Source: Clostridiaceae bacterium Marseille-Q4149 (GTDB lineage Bacteria; Bacillota; Clostridia; Oscillospirales; Oscillospiraceae). From it: a stretch of 64,000 nucleotides of DNA. The position numbers and the translations under genes were made by a program. The stretch lies in the NCBI GenBank assembly GCA_018228685.1, contig CP073691.1, forward strand, positions 186,001-250,000, read 5' to 3'. Shown here piece after piece: positions 35,236-44,814 of the stretch (its first letter is position 1; each line of letters opens with the position of its first letter). The notes under the pieces are model-generated. The model did not search any database. It was not told the origin of the DNA and was given only the letters and a program-made list of their open reading frames with translations.

Positions 35236-36207
35236 ATGCGGCTAATGGAAAACGCAGAAATTGCAAAGTTGGATGTTTTCGGAACTAAAGCAAAAATCAT
35301 GGAAGAAAACGAAAATGAAACTAAGTACCAAATGCAATGCGATACGCCAAACGGATTTATGCACTGCTACCATCTATTTCCTGGTATTGATTTAGCATAT
35401 TCAACTTTTGAGGCCTCCTCATGCCGTATGCGAAATAGAGCGATGCCAAACATTTTAGAAATAGCATACTGTCGTGCCGGAAGATTTGAGTGTGAGTATA
35501 AGCATGGCTTTGTTACCTACTTGGGTGAAGGAGATTTCGCGGTTAGCCTTCTATCTCCCGAACGAGAACCACCAGAATTTCCGATTGGATATTACGATGG
35601 AGTTGCATTTATTATCGACTTAGATATAACCGGACTGATTTTTGAAAATGTTGTAGAGGGCGTTTCAATAAATCTGAAAGAATTGATAGACAAATTCTGT
35701 GACGGCCATTGTTGTTCGATTATTAAGACTCCTCCCAATCTGCGTCATGTGTTTCAAGAAATCTGTGAAGTACGAGATACAGCTCCTATGGGATACTTAC
35801 GGTTAAAAGTATTGGAGAGTCTTTTTCTGCTTTCCCAGATGCTCCCGCAAGAGAATTTTGAGACTGCTGCATACTATTCCGCTAACCAAATCAAAAAGAT
35901 TAAAGTACTAAAATGTGAGTTGGCAAACCAATTAGATAGCCGAGAAACATTGAAAAGTATTGCAGATAGATATGGGATGAGTCTTACCGCTTTGAAGGAC
36001 TGTTTTAAGGCGGTCTACGGGAAACCAATCCACGCATTTCAACGTGAATATAAAATGCAGGCAGCTACCCAACTCTTAGTTACAACAAAGATGTCAATAG
36101 CGGAGATAGCTGGAATGGTCGGATACGAAAATCCCAATAAATTTTCCACTGCTTTTAAGGAGATCATAGGGCAATCTCCCAGCGAATACCGAAAGAGTAG
36201 AAATTGA
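35236..36207 (+). CDS. AraC-family regulator
   Basis: The 323-residue protein has a long N-terminal sensor region and two C-terminal AraC helix-turn-helix motifs (LKSIADRYGMSLTALKDCFK and MSIAEIAGMVGYENPNKFST). It resembles the PchR/YbtA-like group that senses metal-siderophore complexes. The gene is the first of the cassette and is followed by a strong terminator. It likely activates the transporter genes when their chelate is present; the ligand is inferred from context. Confidence 0.85.
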   Translation: MRLMENAEIAKLDVFGTKAKIMEENENETKYQMQCDTPNGFMHCYHLFPGIDLAYSTFEASSCRMRNRAMPNILEIAYCRAGRFECEYKHGFVTYLGEGDFAVSLLSPEREPPEFPIGYYDGVAFIIDLDITGLIFENVVEGVSINLKELIDKFCDGHCCSIIKTPPNLRHVFQEICEVRDTAPMGYLRLKVLESLFLLSQMLPQENFETAAYYSANQIKKIKVLKCELANQLDSRETLKSIADRYGMSLTALKDCFKAVYGKPIHAFQREYKMQAATQLLVTTKMSIAEIAGMVGYENPNKFSTAFKEIIGQSPSEYRKSRN

Positions 36208-36267
36208 TTGGCTTTTTGGATAGATTGGGGCTTCTGGGAGTGGAGCAATAATTAAATATAAAGTATC

Positions 36268-36313
36268 ATAAGCTTTGTGGTTAGACTTCTCTAACCGCAA
36301 AGCTTATTTTTTT
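36268..36313 (+). terminator. 17-bp terminator abutting the ribosome-binding site of the transporter operon
   Basis: Arms 36268-36284 and 36291-36307 pair over 17 positions with one G-U, followed by seven T residues. The T run ends one base before AGGAGGG of the first permease gene. No promoter can fit between them, so transport transcripts must read through this hairpin or start within it. The loop-proximal part GGTTAG/CTAACC resembles DtxR-family half-sites. Confidence 0.85.
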
Positions 36314-36326
36314 AGGAGGGAAACAA

Positions 36327-37289
36327 ATGAGCAAGGCAACAAGGCGATTTATTGTCAATAAAGTCCTTGAAATGCTGATAACGCTTGTTGTTGTCACGCT
36401 GATTTCTTTCCTGCTTGTGCGCCTATCGCCCATCGATCCGGCAGAAGCGTATGCTCGCCGATCATTTGCAGCATTTAGCTTTACGGATGAGCAGATGGAG
36501 GCGCTGCGGGAAGATATGGGGCTCAATGATCCGCTGCCCGTACAGTATGTGACTTGGGTACGGGATGCACTCCATTTGGATTTTGGAAAATCCTTTGTAA
36601 GCGGGCAGCCAGTGTTTGAGAAAGTCACAACGGCTATTGGCATTACAGTAACGATTGTATTGATTTCAGCCGTTATTCAAGCAGTTTTCATTCTTCTATT
36701 CGGCTGTCTTTGTTATTTGACAAGAAAAAGAATGATTGGTCATGCACTGATTTTTCTGTGTATTGCAGGGGTGTCCATCCCATCCTTTTTCTTTGCCAGC
36801 ACCTACCTTGATATTTTTGCTGTCAAGCTCGGCCTGACATCGGTGGCAGGAAACACAGGATTGATGCGATATCTCCCAGCCGCAGTCTGCATTGGTATTG
36901 GGTGTATTGCACTGTTTTCACCTATGCTGGCGAATAATATTCAAAAAGAAATGGAGCAGGATAGTGCTTTCTATGCTCGTTGCAGAGGCTTATCAGAAGG
37001 AAAAATCTTATTGCGATATGCACTCCCCAACGCAGTAGTAACACTTCTTCCCAGCTTTTGCCAGATGCTCGGGCTTTGTATGGCCGGCTCTGCGATTGTA
37101 GAGCGTGTGTTCTCATTGCCAGGGCTTGGTTATTTGATTATCGACAGCGTGTTGTATCGGGATTCACCAGTTATCCACGCAACAATTCTGTTTCTTGCGT
37201 TTTCGCTGGTAATGTTCAATATCCTTTCGGATATATTACGGCGGATTTTGCAACGGGATGCTTCTGCGAGAGAGGGGGCCAGACTATGA
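36327..37289 (+). CDS. NikB/OppB-like ABC permease
   Basis: The 320-residue protein has six transmembrane helices and the EAA-loop segment RCRGLSEGKILLRYALPNAV. It belongs to the nickel/peptide permease family. AGGAGGG is six bases before ATG. It overlaps the next permease by four bases (ATGA). With its partner it forms the membrane channel of an importer for metal chelates or peptides. Confidence 0.85.
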   Translation: MSKATRRFIVNKVLEMLITLVVVTLISFLLVRLSPIDPAEAYARRSFAAFSFTDEQMEALREDMGLNDPLPVQYVTWVRDALHLDFGKSFVSGQPVFEKVTTAIGITVTIVLISAVIQAVFILLFGCLCYLTRKRMIGHALIFLCIAGVSIPSFFFASTYLDIFAVKLGLTSVAGNTGLMRYLPAAVCIGIGCIALFSPMLANNIQKEMEQDSAFYARCRGLSEGKILLRYALPNAVVTLLPSFCQMLGLCMAGSAIVERVFSLPGLGYLIIDSVLYRDSPVIHATILFLAFSLVMFNILSDILRRILQRDASAREGARL

Positions 37290-38077
37290 GCCGGACAAAA
37301 CATATTCTCTCGTATTCAATCCCGATTGTAATATTGCTATTTTTCTTGTTTGGATCGTTCTTTGCACCCCACGATCCGACGGCCACAAATATTCGGGGTA
37401 AATATCTATCCAGCAGCGCAGAATATCCGTTTGGTACAGACGATTTTGGCCGTTGTGAGTTTTCACGCATTCTCGAAGGCGGGAAAATAACTTTAGGCAT
37501 TGTGTTGGTAGGATCAGCTATTGTCATTTTGCTTGGTATCTTCTTTGGCATCTTGCTGGCAAAGACGGGACGCCGCAGAAATATTCTTGCAGAAAGTATT
37601 TTGAACGCAGTTACAGCGATTCCGCCTGTGGCTTATCTGATTATCTTTATTGGTATTTGGGGGAATAGTATCCCCACCATGTTAGTGGCACTGACGGCAT
37701 CGCTGGTTCTTCGGATGATTAAGTTGGTTAAAACTTTGATTGAGGGTGAGTACGACAAAGCATACATCATGTGCGCGATTGCCTGCGGTGCAAGCAAAAT
37801 GCGAATTATGCTGGTACATATCCTTCCCAATATTATCCGTGACGTTGTGCAATTTATTTGCCTTTCCTGTGCAGAAATGATTATTGCGATTTCCGGTTTC
37901 TCATTCATCGGTCTTTCTCTGGGTGATGATGTAATTGATTGGGGAGTTATGCTTTCCGATGCGAGGGCATTGGCTGGAACTCATCTGCAGTTGCTCTTTT
38001 ACCCGATCTTCTTTATTTTTATCAGTTCCCTTTGTTTCAACTACTTAGGGAGGCTTTTGGAAAAGGAGGGGGCCTGA
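37286..38077 (+). CDS. NikC/OppC-like ABC permease
   Basis: ATG at 37286 overlaps the upstream stop. The 263-residue protein has the OppC-type signature AEYPFGTDDFGRCEFSRIL and an EAA loop (IACGASKMRIMLVHILPNII). Six hydrophobic helices are visible. It pairs with the permease at 36327. Its stop shares bases with the next ATG (TGATG). Confidence 0.85.
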   Translation: MSRTKHILSYSIPIVILLFFLFGSFFAPHDPTATNIRGKYLSSSAEYPFGTDDFGRCEFSRILEGGKITLGIVLVGSAIVILLGIFFGILLAKTGRRRNILAESILNAVTAIPPVAYLIIFIGIWGNSIPTMLVALTASLVLRMIKLVKTLIEGEYDKAYIMCAIACGASKMRIMLVHILPNIIRDVVQFICLSCAEMIIAISGFSFIGLSLGDDVIDWGVMLSDARALAGTHLQLLFYPIFFIFISSLCFNYLGRLLEKEGA

Positions 38078-38871
38078 TGCTTGAGATTAAAAATCTGACT
38101 GTGAAAGTAAAAAATGACACACCGATTTTAACCGATGTCTCATTATCTATTGATGAAGGGACTTGTATTGGACTGACTGGGGCTAGTGGCTCTGGAAAAA
38201 CAACTTTGATTAAATCCATTATGGGTATGAACAGTGGTGATCTGGAGATCGCACAGGGGCAAATTCTCCTGGATGGAGATAATTTGCTGATACATGGTGC
38301 GAAAGAGCGCCGAGCGCTCTGCGGGAAGACGATTGGATTTATTCCACAAAACCCAATGACAGCGTTTTTCCCACACGCAAAGATGGAACGTCAGATTATT
38401 GAAACGCTCCGTATGCACACTGGTTTGGACAAGAAACAGGCTCATGCGCTTGCGGAAAATGTGCTGCGGCAAGTCAACCTGACCGATACAAAGCGAGTGC
38501 TAAGTGCATATCCTGGAGAGTTATCCGGTGGTATGCTCCAGCGGATTGCTATGGCACTGATTTTGGGGACGAAGCCTAAATATGTTCTGGCAGACGAGCC
38601 GACCAGTGCCCTTGATGAAGCAAATCGGGATTTACTGCTGGAGTTACTGAGAAAATATCAAAAGACAGCAGCGATTTTATTCATCTCCCATGATACTGAG
38701 GCAATGAAAGCCCTATGCCCTATCACTCATGTGATGGAACGTGGCAAAATTATTGAAACACGGGCAACTGAGCAGCTATTCATTCACCCGCAACAGCCAT
38801 GGACTAAGCGCTTTGCCGAAGCTGCTTGCCACCGAGAGGAGGTGAATTGGAAATGGACCGCATTGAATTAG
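38077..38871 (+). CDS. NikD-like ABC ATPase
   Basis: The 264-residue ATPase has Walker A TGASGSGKTT, signature LSGGMLQRI and Walker B KYVLADEP. It lacks the Cys-rich C-terminal extension of OppD, so it is closer to NikD/CntD. It is translationally coupled to the permease gene by TGATG. Confidence 0.87.
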   Translation: MLEIKNLTVKVKNDTPILTDVSLSIDEGTCIGLTGASGSGKTTLIKSIMGMNSGDLEIAQGQILLDGDNLLIHGAKERRALCGKTIGFIPQNPMTAFFPHAKMERQIIETLRMHTGLDKKQAHALAENVLRQVNLTDTKRVLSAYPGELSGGMLQRIAMALILGTKPKYVLADEPTSALDEANRDLLLELLRKYQKTAAILFISHDTEAMKALCPITHVMERGKIIETRATEQLFIHPQQPWTKRFAEAACHREEVNWKWTALN

Positions 38872-39551
38872 ATAACCTCACCAGAACCTACTATGATGCG
38901 CAGGGGGAGACATTTTGTGCATTGGATCATGCCGCTCTGATATGGGAGCAGGGTCATAGCATCGCCATTATGGGAGAAAGCGGCAGCGGAAAAAGCACCT
39001 TGGCTCGATTGATGATTGGATTGGAACGCCCCTCTGAAGGACGCATCCTTATCAATGGCGTAGATACCACAAAATGGAGTTTGCGAGAATGGAGAAAATA
39101 TCGTGGCAAGATTCAAGCGGTATTCCAGGATGCTGGCGGAACGCTAAATCCAGCATGGAGTACATCCAAAAATGTGGAGGAAGCCCTTGTAAATCTGACT
39201 GATCTTTCTCCGTCACAGCGAAAAAACCGTATTGCTGAATTGATGGAACAAACCGGTTTATCCAAAAACCTCCTTGATACTCCGGTCCGAAGACTATCTG
39301 GCGGGGAACAGCGGCGTCTTGCATTACTGCGCTCCCTATCTATATCACCGGAATTTCTAATTCTGGACGAAGTAACCGCAGGTCTTGACTTGATTTCAAC
39401 AGAAGCGGTCCTTCAACTTTTGGAGAAATATGAGCAGGAACATGACTGTGCCTATTTAGTCATTACACATGACCTGCAAATCGCCTCGCGGCTCTGCGAG
39501 GTCATATATGAGATCGAACACGGCAAAATTACTAAAAAAGCCGTTCGATAA
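38853..39551 (+). CDS. NikE-like ABC ATPase
   Basis: ATG at 38853 follows GAGGAGGTGAATTGG and overlaps the previous gene by 19 bases. The 232-residue protein has Walker A GESGSGKST, signature LSGGEQRRL and Walker B FLILDEVT. It is the second ATPase of the NikABCDE-like importer. Confidence 0.87.
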   Translation: MDRIELDNLTRTYYDAQGETFCALDHAALIWEQGHSIAIMGESGSGKSTLARLMIGLERPSEGRILINGVDTTKWSLREWRKYRGKIQAVFQDAGGTLNPAWSTSKNVEEALVNLTDLSPSQRKNRIAELMEQTGLSKNLLDTPVRRLSGGEQRRLALLRSLSISPEFLILDEVTAGLDLISTEAVLQLLEKYEQEHDCAYLVITHDLQIASRLCEVIYEIEHGKITKKAVR

Positions 39552-39581
39552 ATATAAAATTACAGAAAGGAACAAAACAAA

Positions 39582-41189
39582 ATGAAACGAACCAAACGTG
39601 TTTTGGGCCTCGCTCTTGCCGCTGTTATGTGTATGGGTATGCTTGCTGGCTGTGGCGGGACCAAAAATGCTACAAACGGAACCGAAACGAGCGAAAAGGT
39701 CTTAAACATCGCCACGATTGGCGAAACAACAACCCTTTCGCCCCTCTATATGATTGCGGATAACCGCCCCACGCAGAAACTACTCTATGAGGGCCTTGTG
39801 AAATATGTGGATGGGGAAATCCAGCCGGTGTTGGCGGAAGATTGGAAACTGAGCGATGATGGTACGCAGCTTACCTTTTACTTGCGGAAAGGTGTAACCT
39901 TCCATGATGGAGAACCTTTTAACGCAGAGGCAGCGATTGCTAATATTGAGTCCTGGCATATCAATCCGTCTTTTACATCACTGCCCGGTGTTGTCAATTA
40001 TACCAATATTGAGGCGGTGGATGAATACACTATCCGTCTGACCTATGATACACCGTACTTTGCATACATCAACGATTTTTGCTGGCCGGATGTATGCACT
40101 ATGATTTCTCCTAAACAGATTACGCAGGGTGACTTCCAGACAGTCAACGGATATGCTGGTACCGGCCCCTATATCTATGACGAGTATGTAGCAGGACAGT
40201 ACACCACTTTTGTTCGTAATGAGAATTATTGGGGTGAGCAGCCCTATTACGACAAGATCGTTGCAAAGTATATCCCGGATAACGCCTCCCGCGTACAGGC
40301 ATTGAAAACTGGTGAAATTGATTTAATCTATGGCTCCGCTGAACTGAGTTATGAGGACTATAACCAGGCGACTGCTATTGATGGAATTGAGGGTAAATTT
40401 GCTCCTTCTGGTTCCACGGTCCGTAATATCATTCTGAATTTCAATGGGAATCTGTCTGATCTGAGTGTACGGCAAGCCTTGGCGTATGCTATCGACAAAG
40501 AGGCGATTTCCGAAGGCCTGACCTATGGCTATGAACCTGTGGCGAATACGATTGTTCCTGATGGCACGCCTTACTCAGATATTTGCGGTACAGAGGATTA
40601 TTCCTATAACGTGGATCGTGCTAATCAGCTTCTTGATGAGGCAGGATGGATCATGAATCAGTCCACCGGCATCCGGGAAAAGAATGGAACGCCGCTTCAT
40701 GTGGTCTTTACTTGCCCTACTGACGACAGTACCATCGGTTCCATTGCCACGTTGTTCCAGAGCCAGCTTGCAGAAGTTGGCATTGAAGTAGAGATTAAGA
40801 GCATGGAAAAGATGGAGTGGTATGCAAGTTACATGAACCCTGCAGGATGGGATATTACCGCAATGACTGCTGGTTTCTTCAATTATGCAATGCCACAATG
40901 CTGGTTCTCTGCAATGATGGCTCAGATGCCAGAGGATGTTTCCATCCCACTGTTAGATAATTCTGATGAGTTTATTTCCGCATTGAGCGAGTTTAAGACC
41001 TGCAACGATGATGCCCGGTTGAAGGAACTGTTTGAACTGCTCATCAATACCGATCTCGATCAGGTATTGGATGTTCCTTTGACCCATCAGATGGATATGA
41101 TTGTCTATAACACGGACAAGATCGCAGATTATAACTTTGCTTCGGATTATGCTTTCCTGGATGTGACACAAATCACTCCGGCAGAATAA
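39582..41189 (+). CDS. NikA/CntA-like substrate-binding lipoprotein
   Basis: The 535-residue protein starts MKRTKRVLGLALAAVMC with lipobox MLAGC. The rest is a family 5 solute-binding protein (RPTQKLLYEGLVKYVDG, VTFHDGEPFNAEAA, GTGPYIYDEY). Its position after ATPases, not before permeases, and the nearby metal regulators favour a nickel or metallophore ligand over peptides. It would work outside the membrane. Confidence 0.85.
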   Translation: MKRTKRVLGLALAAVMCMGMLAGCGGTKNATNGTETSEKVLNIATIGETTTLSPLYMIADNRPTQKLLYEGLVKYVDGEIQPVLAEDWKLSDDGTQLTFYLRKGVTFHDGEPFNAEAAIANIESWHINPSFTSLPGVVNYTNIEAVDEYTIRLTYDTPYFAYINDFCWPDVCTMISPKQITQGDFQTVNGYAGTGPYIYDEYVAGQYTTFVRNENYWGEQPYYDKIVAKYIPDNASRVQALKTGEIDLIYGSAELSYEDYNQATAIDGIEGKFAPSGSTVRNIILNFNGNLSDLSVRQALAYAIDKEAISEGLTYGYEPVANTIVPDGTPYSDICGTEDYSYNVDRANQLLDEAGWIMNQSTGIREKNGTPLHVVFTCPTDDSTIGSIATLFQSQLAEVGIEVEIKSMEKMEWYASYMNPAGWDITAMTAGFFNYAMPQCWFSAMMAQMPEDVSIPLLDNSDEFISALSEFKTCNDDARLKELFELLINTDLDQVLDVPLTHQMDMIVYNTDKIADYNFASDYAFLDVTQITPAE

Positions 41190-41201
41190 CACAGCTTGAC
41201 G

Positions 41202-41244
41202 ATGCGGGGTGGTCGGGAGGTACCGGCTGCCCCGTATTGCTTTT
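41202..41244 (+). terminator. Hairpin between binding-protein and ABC exporter-type genes
   Basis: ATGCGGGG (41202-41209) pairs with CCCCGTAT (41230-41237), followed by TGCTTTT. It likely reduces transcription into the two downstream ABC genes. Confidence 0.6.
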
Positions 41245-41257
41245 ATGGAGGTGAGAG

Positions 41258-43018
41258 ATGATGAAACAAACACCATCGCCAGTCAAGCGGTTATGGGAGC
41301 TGACTGGAACACATCGTAGAGCCTATGCGCTCTCTATCATCCTGGCTATCTTGAGTGTGGCCTGTGGGATGATTCCATACTTCGCCATCGCTTATATCAT
41401 GCTTTGTCTGATTGATGGCGTGACTGCCCTAAACACTTATGCACTGTGGTGCGGCGTAATATTGCTTGGTTTCACATTGAAACTGCTTTTTTCTACTCTT
41501 TCAACAACCGTATCTCATACAGCGACATTCCAGACCTTGAAAGAGATCCGTATTAAAATTGCCGACAAACTCTCACGGGTGCCAATGGGTTACATTATGG
41601 ATCAATCCTCTGGCCGGTTCAAGGATGTCATCGTTGATCGGGTAGAGAGCATGGAGCCAATCCTCGCACATCTGGTTCCGGAAATGACATCGAATCTGTT
41701 CGTCCCGCTGTGCATTATTGTATATCTGTTTGTTTTAGACTGGCGCATGGCACTGGCTTCTCTTGTGACTCTGCCTATTGGTTTTCTGTGCTACATGGGA
41801 ATGTCACGGGGGTATAGTGAACGCTTTTCCGGCCTGATGAAACGGGTTCAAAAAATGAACGCAACCATTATCGAGTATGTAGGTGGCATTGAGGTTATTA
41901 AAGCATTTAATCAGTCGGCTAACTCTTATCAGAAGTATTCTGATGCAGTAAATGATGATGCCAGTTATGCGGTCGATTGGATGAAGGACACGCAGTTGTT
42001 TATGTCCATGAGCAATACTATCTGGCCCAGTGTTTGGCTGGTGGTTCTTCCCATTGGTGCCGTTCTGTATCAACATGGAACCTTGTCTGTCCCGGTCTTT
42101 CTGACCATTATGATTTTGTCCCTGGGCATTGTTGGTCCGATTTTGGGAGCAATTAAATTTACTGACAATATTTCGCAGCTTGGCACGATCGTCGGAGAAG
42201 TGGGAAATCTGTTGGATGCACCGGAAATGGTGCGGCCGGATCATGATGCTGATATTCACAATCAGTCTATTCAATTCCAGGATGTTTCCTTTTCTTATGA
42301 CCTGAATGACTCGAAGCCGATATTGGATCATATCAATTTGACAATACAACCTGGAACAATGACGGCTTTAGTTGGGCCTTCCGGTTCAGGCAAATCAACG
42401 ATTACCAAATTGATTACCGGCTTTTGGGAGGCAACATCCGGCACTATTTCTCTTGGCGGGGTGGATTTGAAAAGTATTCCCCTGTCGCAGCTTTCCTCGT
42501 ATGTGTCCTATGTATCGCAGGATAATTACCTCTTTGATGAAAGTATCCGTGAAAACATTCGTATGGGGAGGTTGTCGGCTACCGATCAAGAAGTGGAAGA
42601 TGTTGCCCGAAAGTGTGGCTGCCATGACTTCATCATGGGCCTGGAGCATGGGTATGACACGATTGTGGGCGGTGCAGGCGGCCACTTATCGGGTGGTGAG
42701 CGACAGCGAATTGCCATCGCCAGAGCTATGTTGAAAGATGCTCCTATTATTATCTTCGACGAGGCAACAGCCTACCTTGACCCTGAGAATGAAAGCCTGA
42801 TTCAAGAAGCTATTTCTAAATTGGTACAGGGCAAAACGCTGATTATGGTCGCTCATCGACTCTATACGGTGACAGGTGCGGATCAGCTTGTGGTGGTGAA
42901 TCAGGGGCGAATCGAGGCAACCGGCACGCATGAGGAACTTCTGAAAAAATGCCCGCTCTATAAAGAAATGTGGAAGGCTCATATTGGGAGCCGCGATGAA
43001 GGAGGTGCAACAGCATGA
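41258..43018 (+). CDS. YbtP/IrtA-like ABC transporter (fused membrane and ATPase domains)
   Basis: The 586-residue half-transporter has six N-terminal helices (type IV exporter fold, residues 20-310) and a C-terminal ATPase with Walker A GPSGSGKST, signature LSGGERQRI and Walker B IIIFDEAT. ATG follows GGAGGTGAGAG. Its pairing with the next gene and its setting among metal genes match YbtPQ and IrtAB, exporter-like proteins that import ferric siderophores. A role in efflux cannot be excluded. Confidence 0.87.
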   Translation: MMKQTPSPVKRLWELTGTHRRAYALSIILAILSVACGMIPYFAIAYIMLCLIDGVTALNTYALWCGVILLGFTLKLLFSTLSTTVSHTATFQTLKEIRIKIADKLSRVPMGYIMDQSSGRFKDVIVDRVESMEPILAHLVPEMTSNLFVPLCIIVYLFVLDWRMALASLVTLPIGFLCYMGMSRGYSERFSGLMKRVQKMNATIIEYVGGIEVIKAFNQSANSYQKYSDAVNDDASYAVDWMKDTQLFMSMSNTIWPSVWLVVLPIGAVLYQHGTLSVPVFLTIMILSLGIVGPILGAIKFTDNISQLGTIVGEVGNLLDAPEMVRPDHDADIHNQSIQFQDVSFSYDLNDSKPILDHINLTIQPGTMTALVGPSGSGKSTITKLITGFWEATSGTISLGGVDLKSIPLSQLSSYVSYVSQDNYLFDESIRENIRMGRLSATDQEVEDVARKCGCHDFIMGLEHGYDTIVGGAGGHLSGGERQRIAIARAMLKDAPIIIFDEATAYLDPENESLIQEAISKLVQGKTLIMVAHRLYTVTGADQLVVVNQGRIEATGTHEELLKKCPLYKEMWKAHIGSRDEGGATA

Positions 43019-44763
43019 TTACTGCCTTAAAGAAAATATATGCTTTTTCTGACCACTGGAAAGGGGTTTTGAAAAAGTCAGTGGTGTTCAGCTTGCTGCA
43101 CTCAATCTTTGATATGTTTCAGATCGGCGCTCTTTTTCTGATCCTCAACGGATTGATGGAAGGAATCAAAGGGCAGGATATTTTGTTCGCGTTTCTGCTT
43201 CTTTTGGCAGGAGTGATTGGAAAAATCGTTTGTAGTTATATTTCAGACTTTTCTCAAACAAGAGTTGGCTATTTTATGTGCGCGGATAAGCGCATCCATA
43301 TAGGCGACAGGATGAAGTATATGCCGATGGGCTACTTTAACAGTCATAGTTTGGGGAATCTGACCTCTACCGTCACCACAACAATCAGCGATGTAGAGAA
43401 TAATGCGCCATCAGTTCTGATTACAGTGATCCACGGTTTTATCCATGTAACGGTCATTACCATTGTGATGTTTTTCTTCGACTGGAGGATTGGTCTGCTG
43501 GCTTGCTTGGGGATTGCGCTGTTTTTGCTCTGTAACTCCGTACTTCAAAAGAAATCACAGGAAGTATCTCCTAAACGGCAGGCGGCACAGGAGGATTTGG
43601 TAGGCGCCACACTGGAATATATCCAGGGTATGGGCATTGTAAAGTCTTTCAATCTCGGTGGCAAATCAAACCAGAAAATGAAACAGGCCATTGAGGAAAG
43701 CCGCGCACGCAATACCAAACTGGAAACTGTTTTTGGACCTTACGGAATGGTACAACTGTTTGTTTTGCGATTGGCGAGTGTGGCAATCATGTTTTGCTCT
43801 ATCCTGTTCTATTTGCAAGGCAGCATGACGTTGGTGTACTGCTTGCTGATGTGTGTTGCCTCTTTCTTGATTTTCAGTGAACTGGAGGCGGCGGGGGGAA
43901 AGTCCTTTGCCCTTCGGTTAATAGAAAGTTCCATCGACAAGGTGAATGCTATTGACGATACTCCAGTAATGGATTTGTCCGGCAAAGATATTGCTCCGAA
44001 AGATACCACGATTGAATTACAGAATGTTGGCTTTTCTTATGGCGATCACCGAATTTTGAACCATGTCAATCTGACGATCCCGGCCAAAACCACTACGGCG
44101 ATAGTCGGTCCATCTGGCTCCGGTAAAACGACATTGTGCAGCTTGATTACTCGTTTTTGGGATGTAGATGAAGGGTGCATTAAACTGGGCGGCACTGACA
44201 TACGGGAATATAAGCTGGATAGCTTGCTCTCTAATATCAGCATGGTCTTTCAGAATGTTTTTCTCTTTGCGGATAGCATCGAGAACAATATCAAGTTTGG
44301 TAAACCGGATGCCACTCATGAAGAAGTTGTCCGAGCAGCAAAGAGTGCGTGTTGCCATGATTTTATCATGGCACTGCCAAACGGTTATGATACTGTCATT
44401 GGCGAGAGTGGTGCTACTTTATCTGGCGGCGAAAAGCAACGTATTTCGATTGCGCGGGCTATCTTGAAGGATACCCCTATCATAATTCTGGATGAAGCAA
44501 CAAGCAGTGTAGACCCGGAAAACGAGGCAGAACTCCAGCAGGCCATTGAGAAGCTGACAGAGGATAAAACGGTTATTATTATTGCTCATCGGTTGAAAAC
44601 GGTCCGAAATGCACAGCAGATTGTTGTTATTGCGAATGGCGGAATTGCCCAACGCGGTACACATCAAGAGTTGATGACACAGCCTGGAATTTATGCCGAT
44701 TTCGTAAATATTAGAGAAAAAGCAGTTAATTGGAAAATATCCAGTAGTAAGATACAGCAATAA
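43015..44763 (+). CDS. YbtQ/IrtB-like ABC transporter (fused membrane and ATPase domains)
   Basis: The 582-residue half-transporter overlaps its partner by four bases (ATGA). It has six helices and an ATPase with GPSGSGKTT, LSGGEKQRI and PIIILDEATS. It should form a heterodimer with the gene before it. In known systems such dimers import the iron chelate delivered across the membrane. Confidence 0.87.
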   Translation: MITALKKIYAFSDHWKGVLKKSVVFSLLHSIFDMFQIGALFLILNGLMEGIKGQDILFAFLLLLAGVIGKIVCSYISDFSQTRVGYFMCADKRIHIGDRMKYMPMGYFNSHSLGNLTSTVTTTISDVENNAPSVLITVIHGFIHVTVITIVMFFFDWRIGLLACLGIALFLLCNSVLQKKSQEVSPKRQAAQEDLVGATLEYIQGMGIVKSFNLGGKSNQKMKQAIEESRARNTKLETVFGPYGMVQLFVLRLASVAIMFCSILFYLQGSMTLVYCLLMCVASFLIFSELEAAGGKSFALRLIESSIDKVNAIDDTPVMDLSGKDIAPKDTTIELQNVGFSYGDHRILNHVNLTIPAKTTTAIVGPSGSGKTTLCSLITRFWDVDEGCIKLGGTDIREYKLDSLLSNISMVFQNVFLFADSIENNIKFGKPDATHEEVVRAAKSACCHDFIMALPNGYDTVIGESGATLSGGEKQRISIARAILKDTPIIILDEATSSVDPENEAELQQAIEKLTEDKTVIIIAHRLKTVRNAQQIVVIANGGIAQRGTHQELMTQPGIYADFVNIREKAVNWKISSSKIQQ

Positions 44764-44814
44764 AAAGAAACAATGCGTTTTTCTTTACTGGTACGAATGG
44801 CATGGGAGAAAGAA

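Noticed and set aside
41258..44763. Multidrug exporter reading of the paired ABC genes
   Set aside because: Not fully excluded, but the flanking AraC, NikABCDE-like and DtxR genes make a siderophore-type importer pair more likely.
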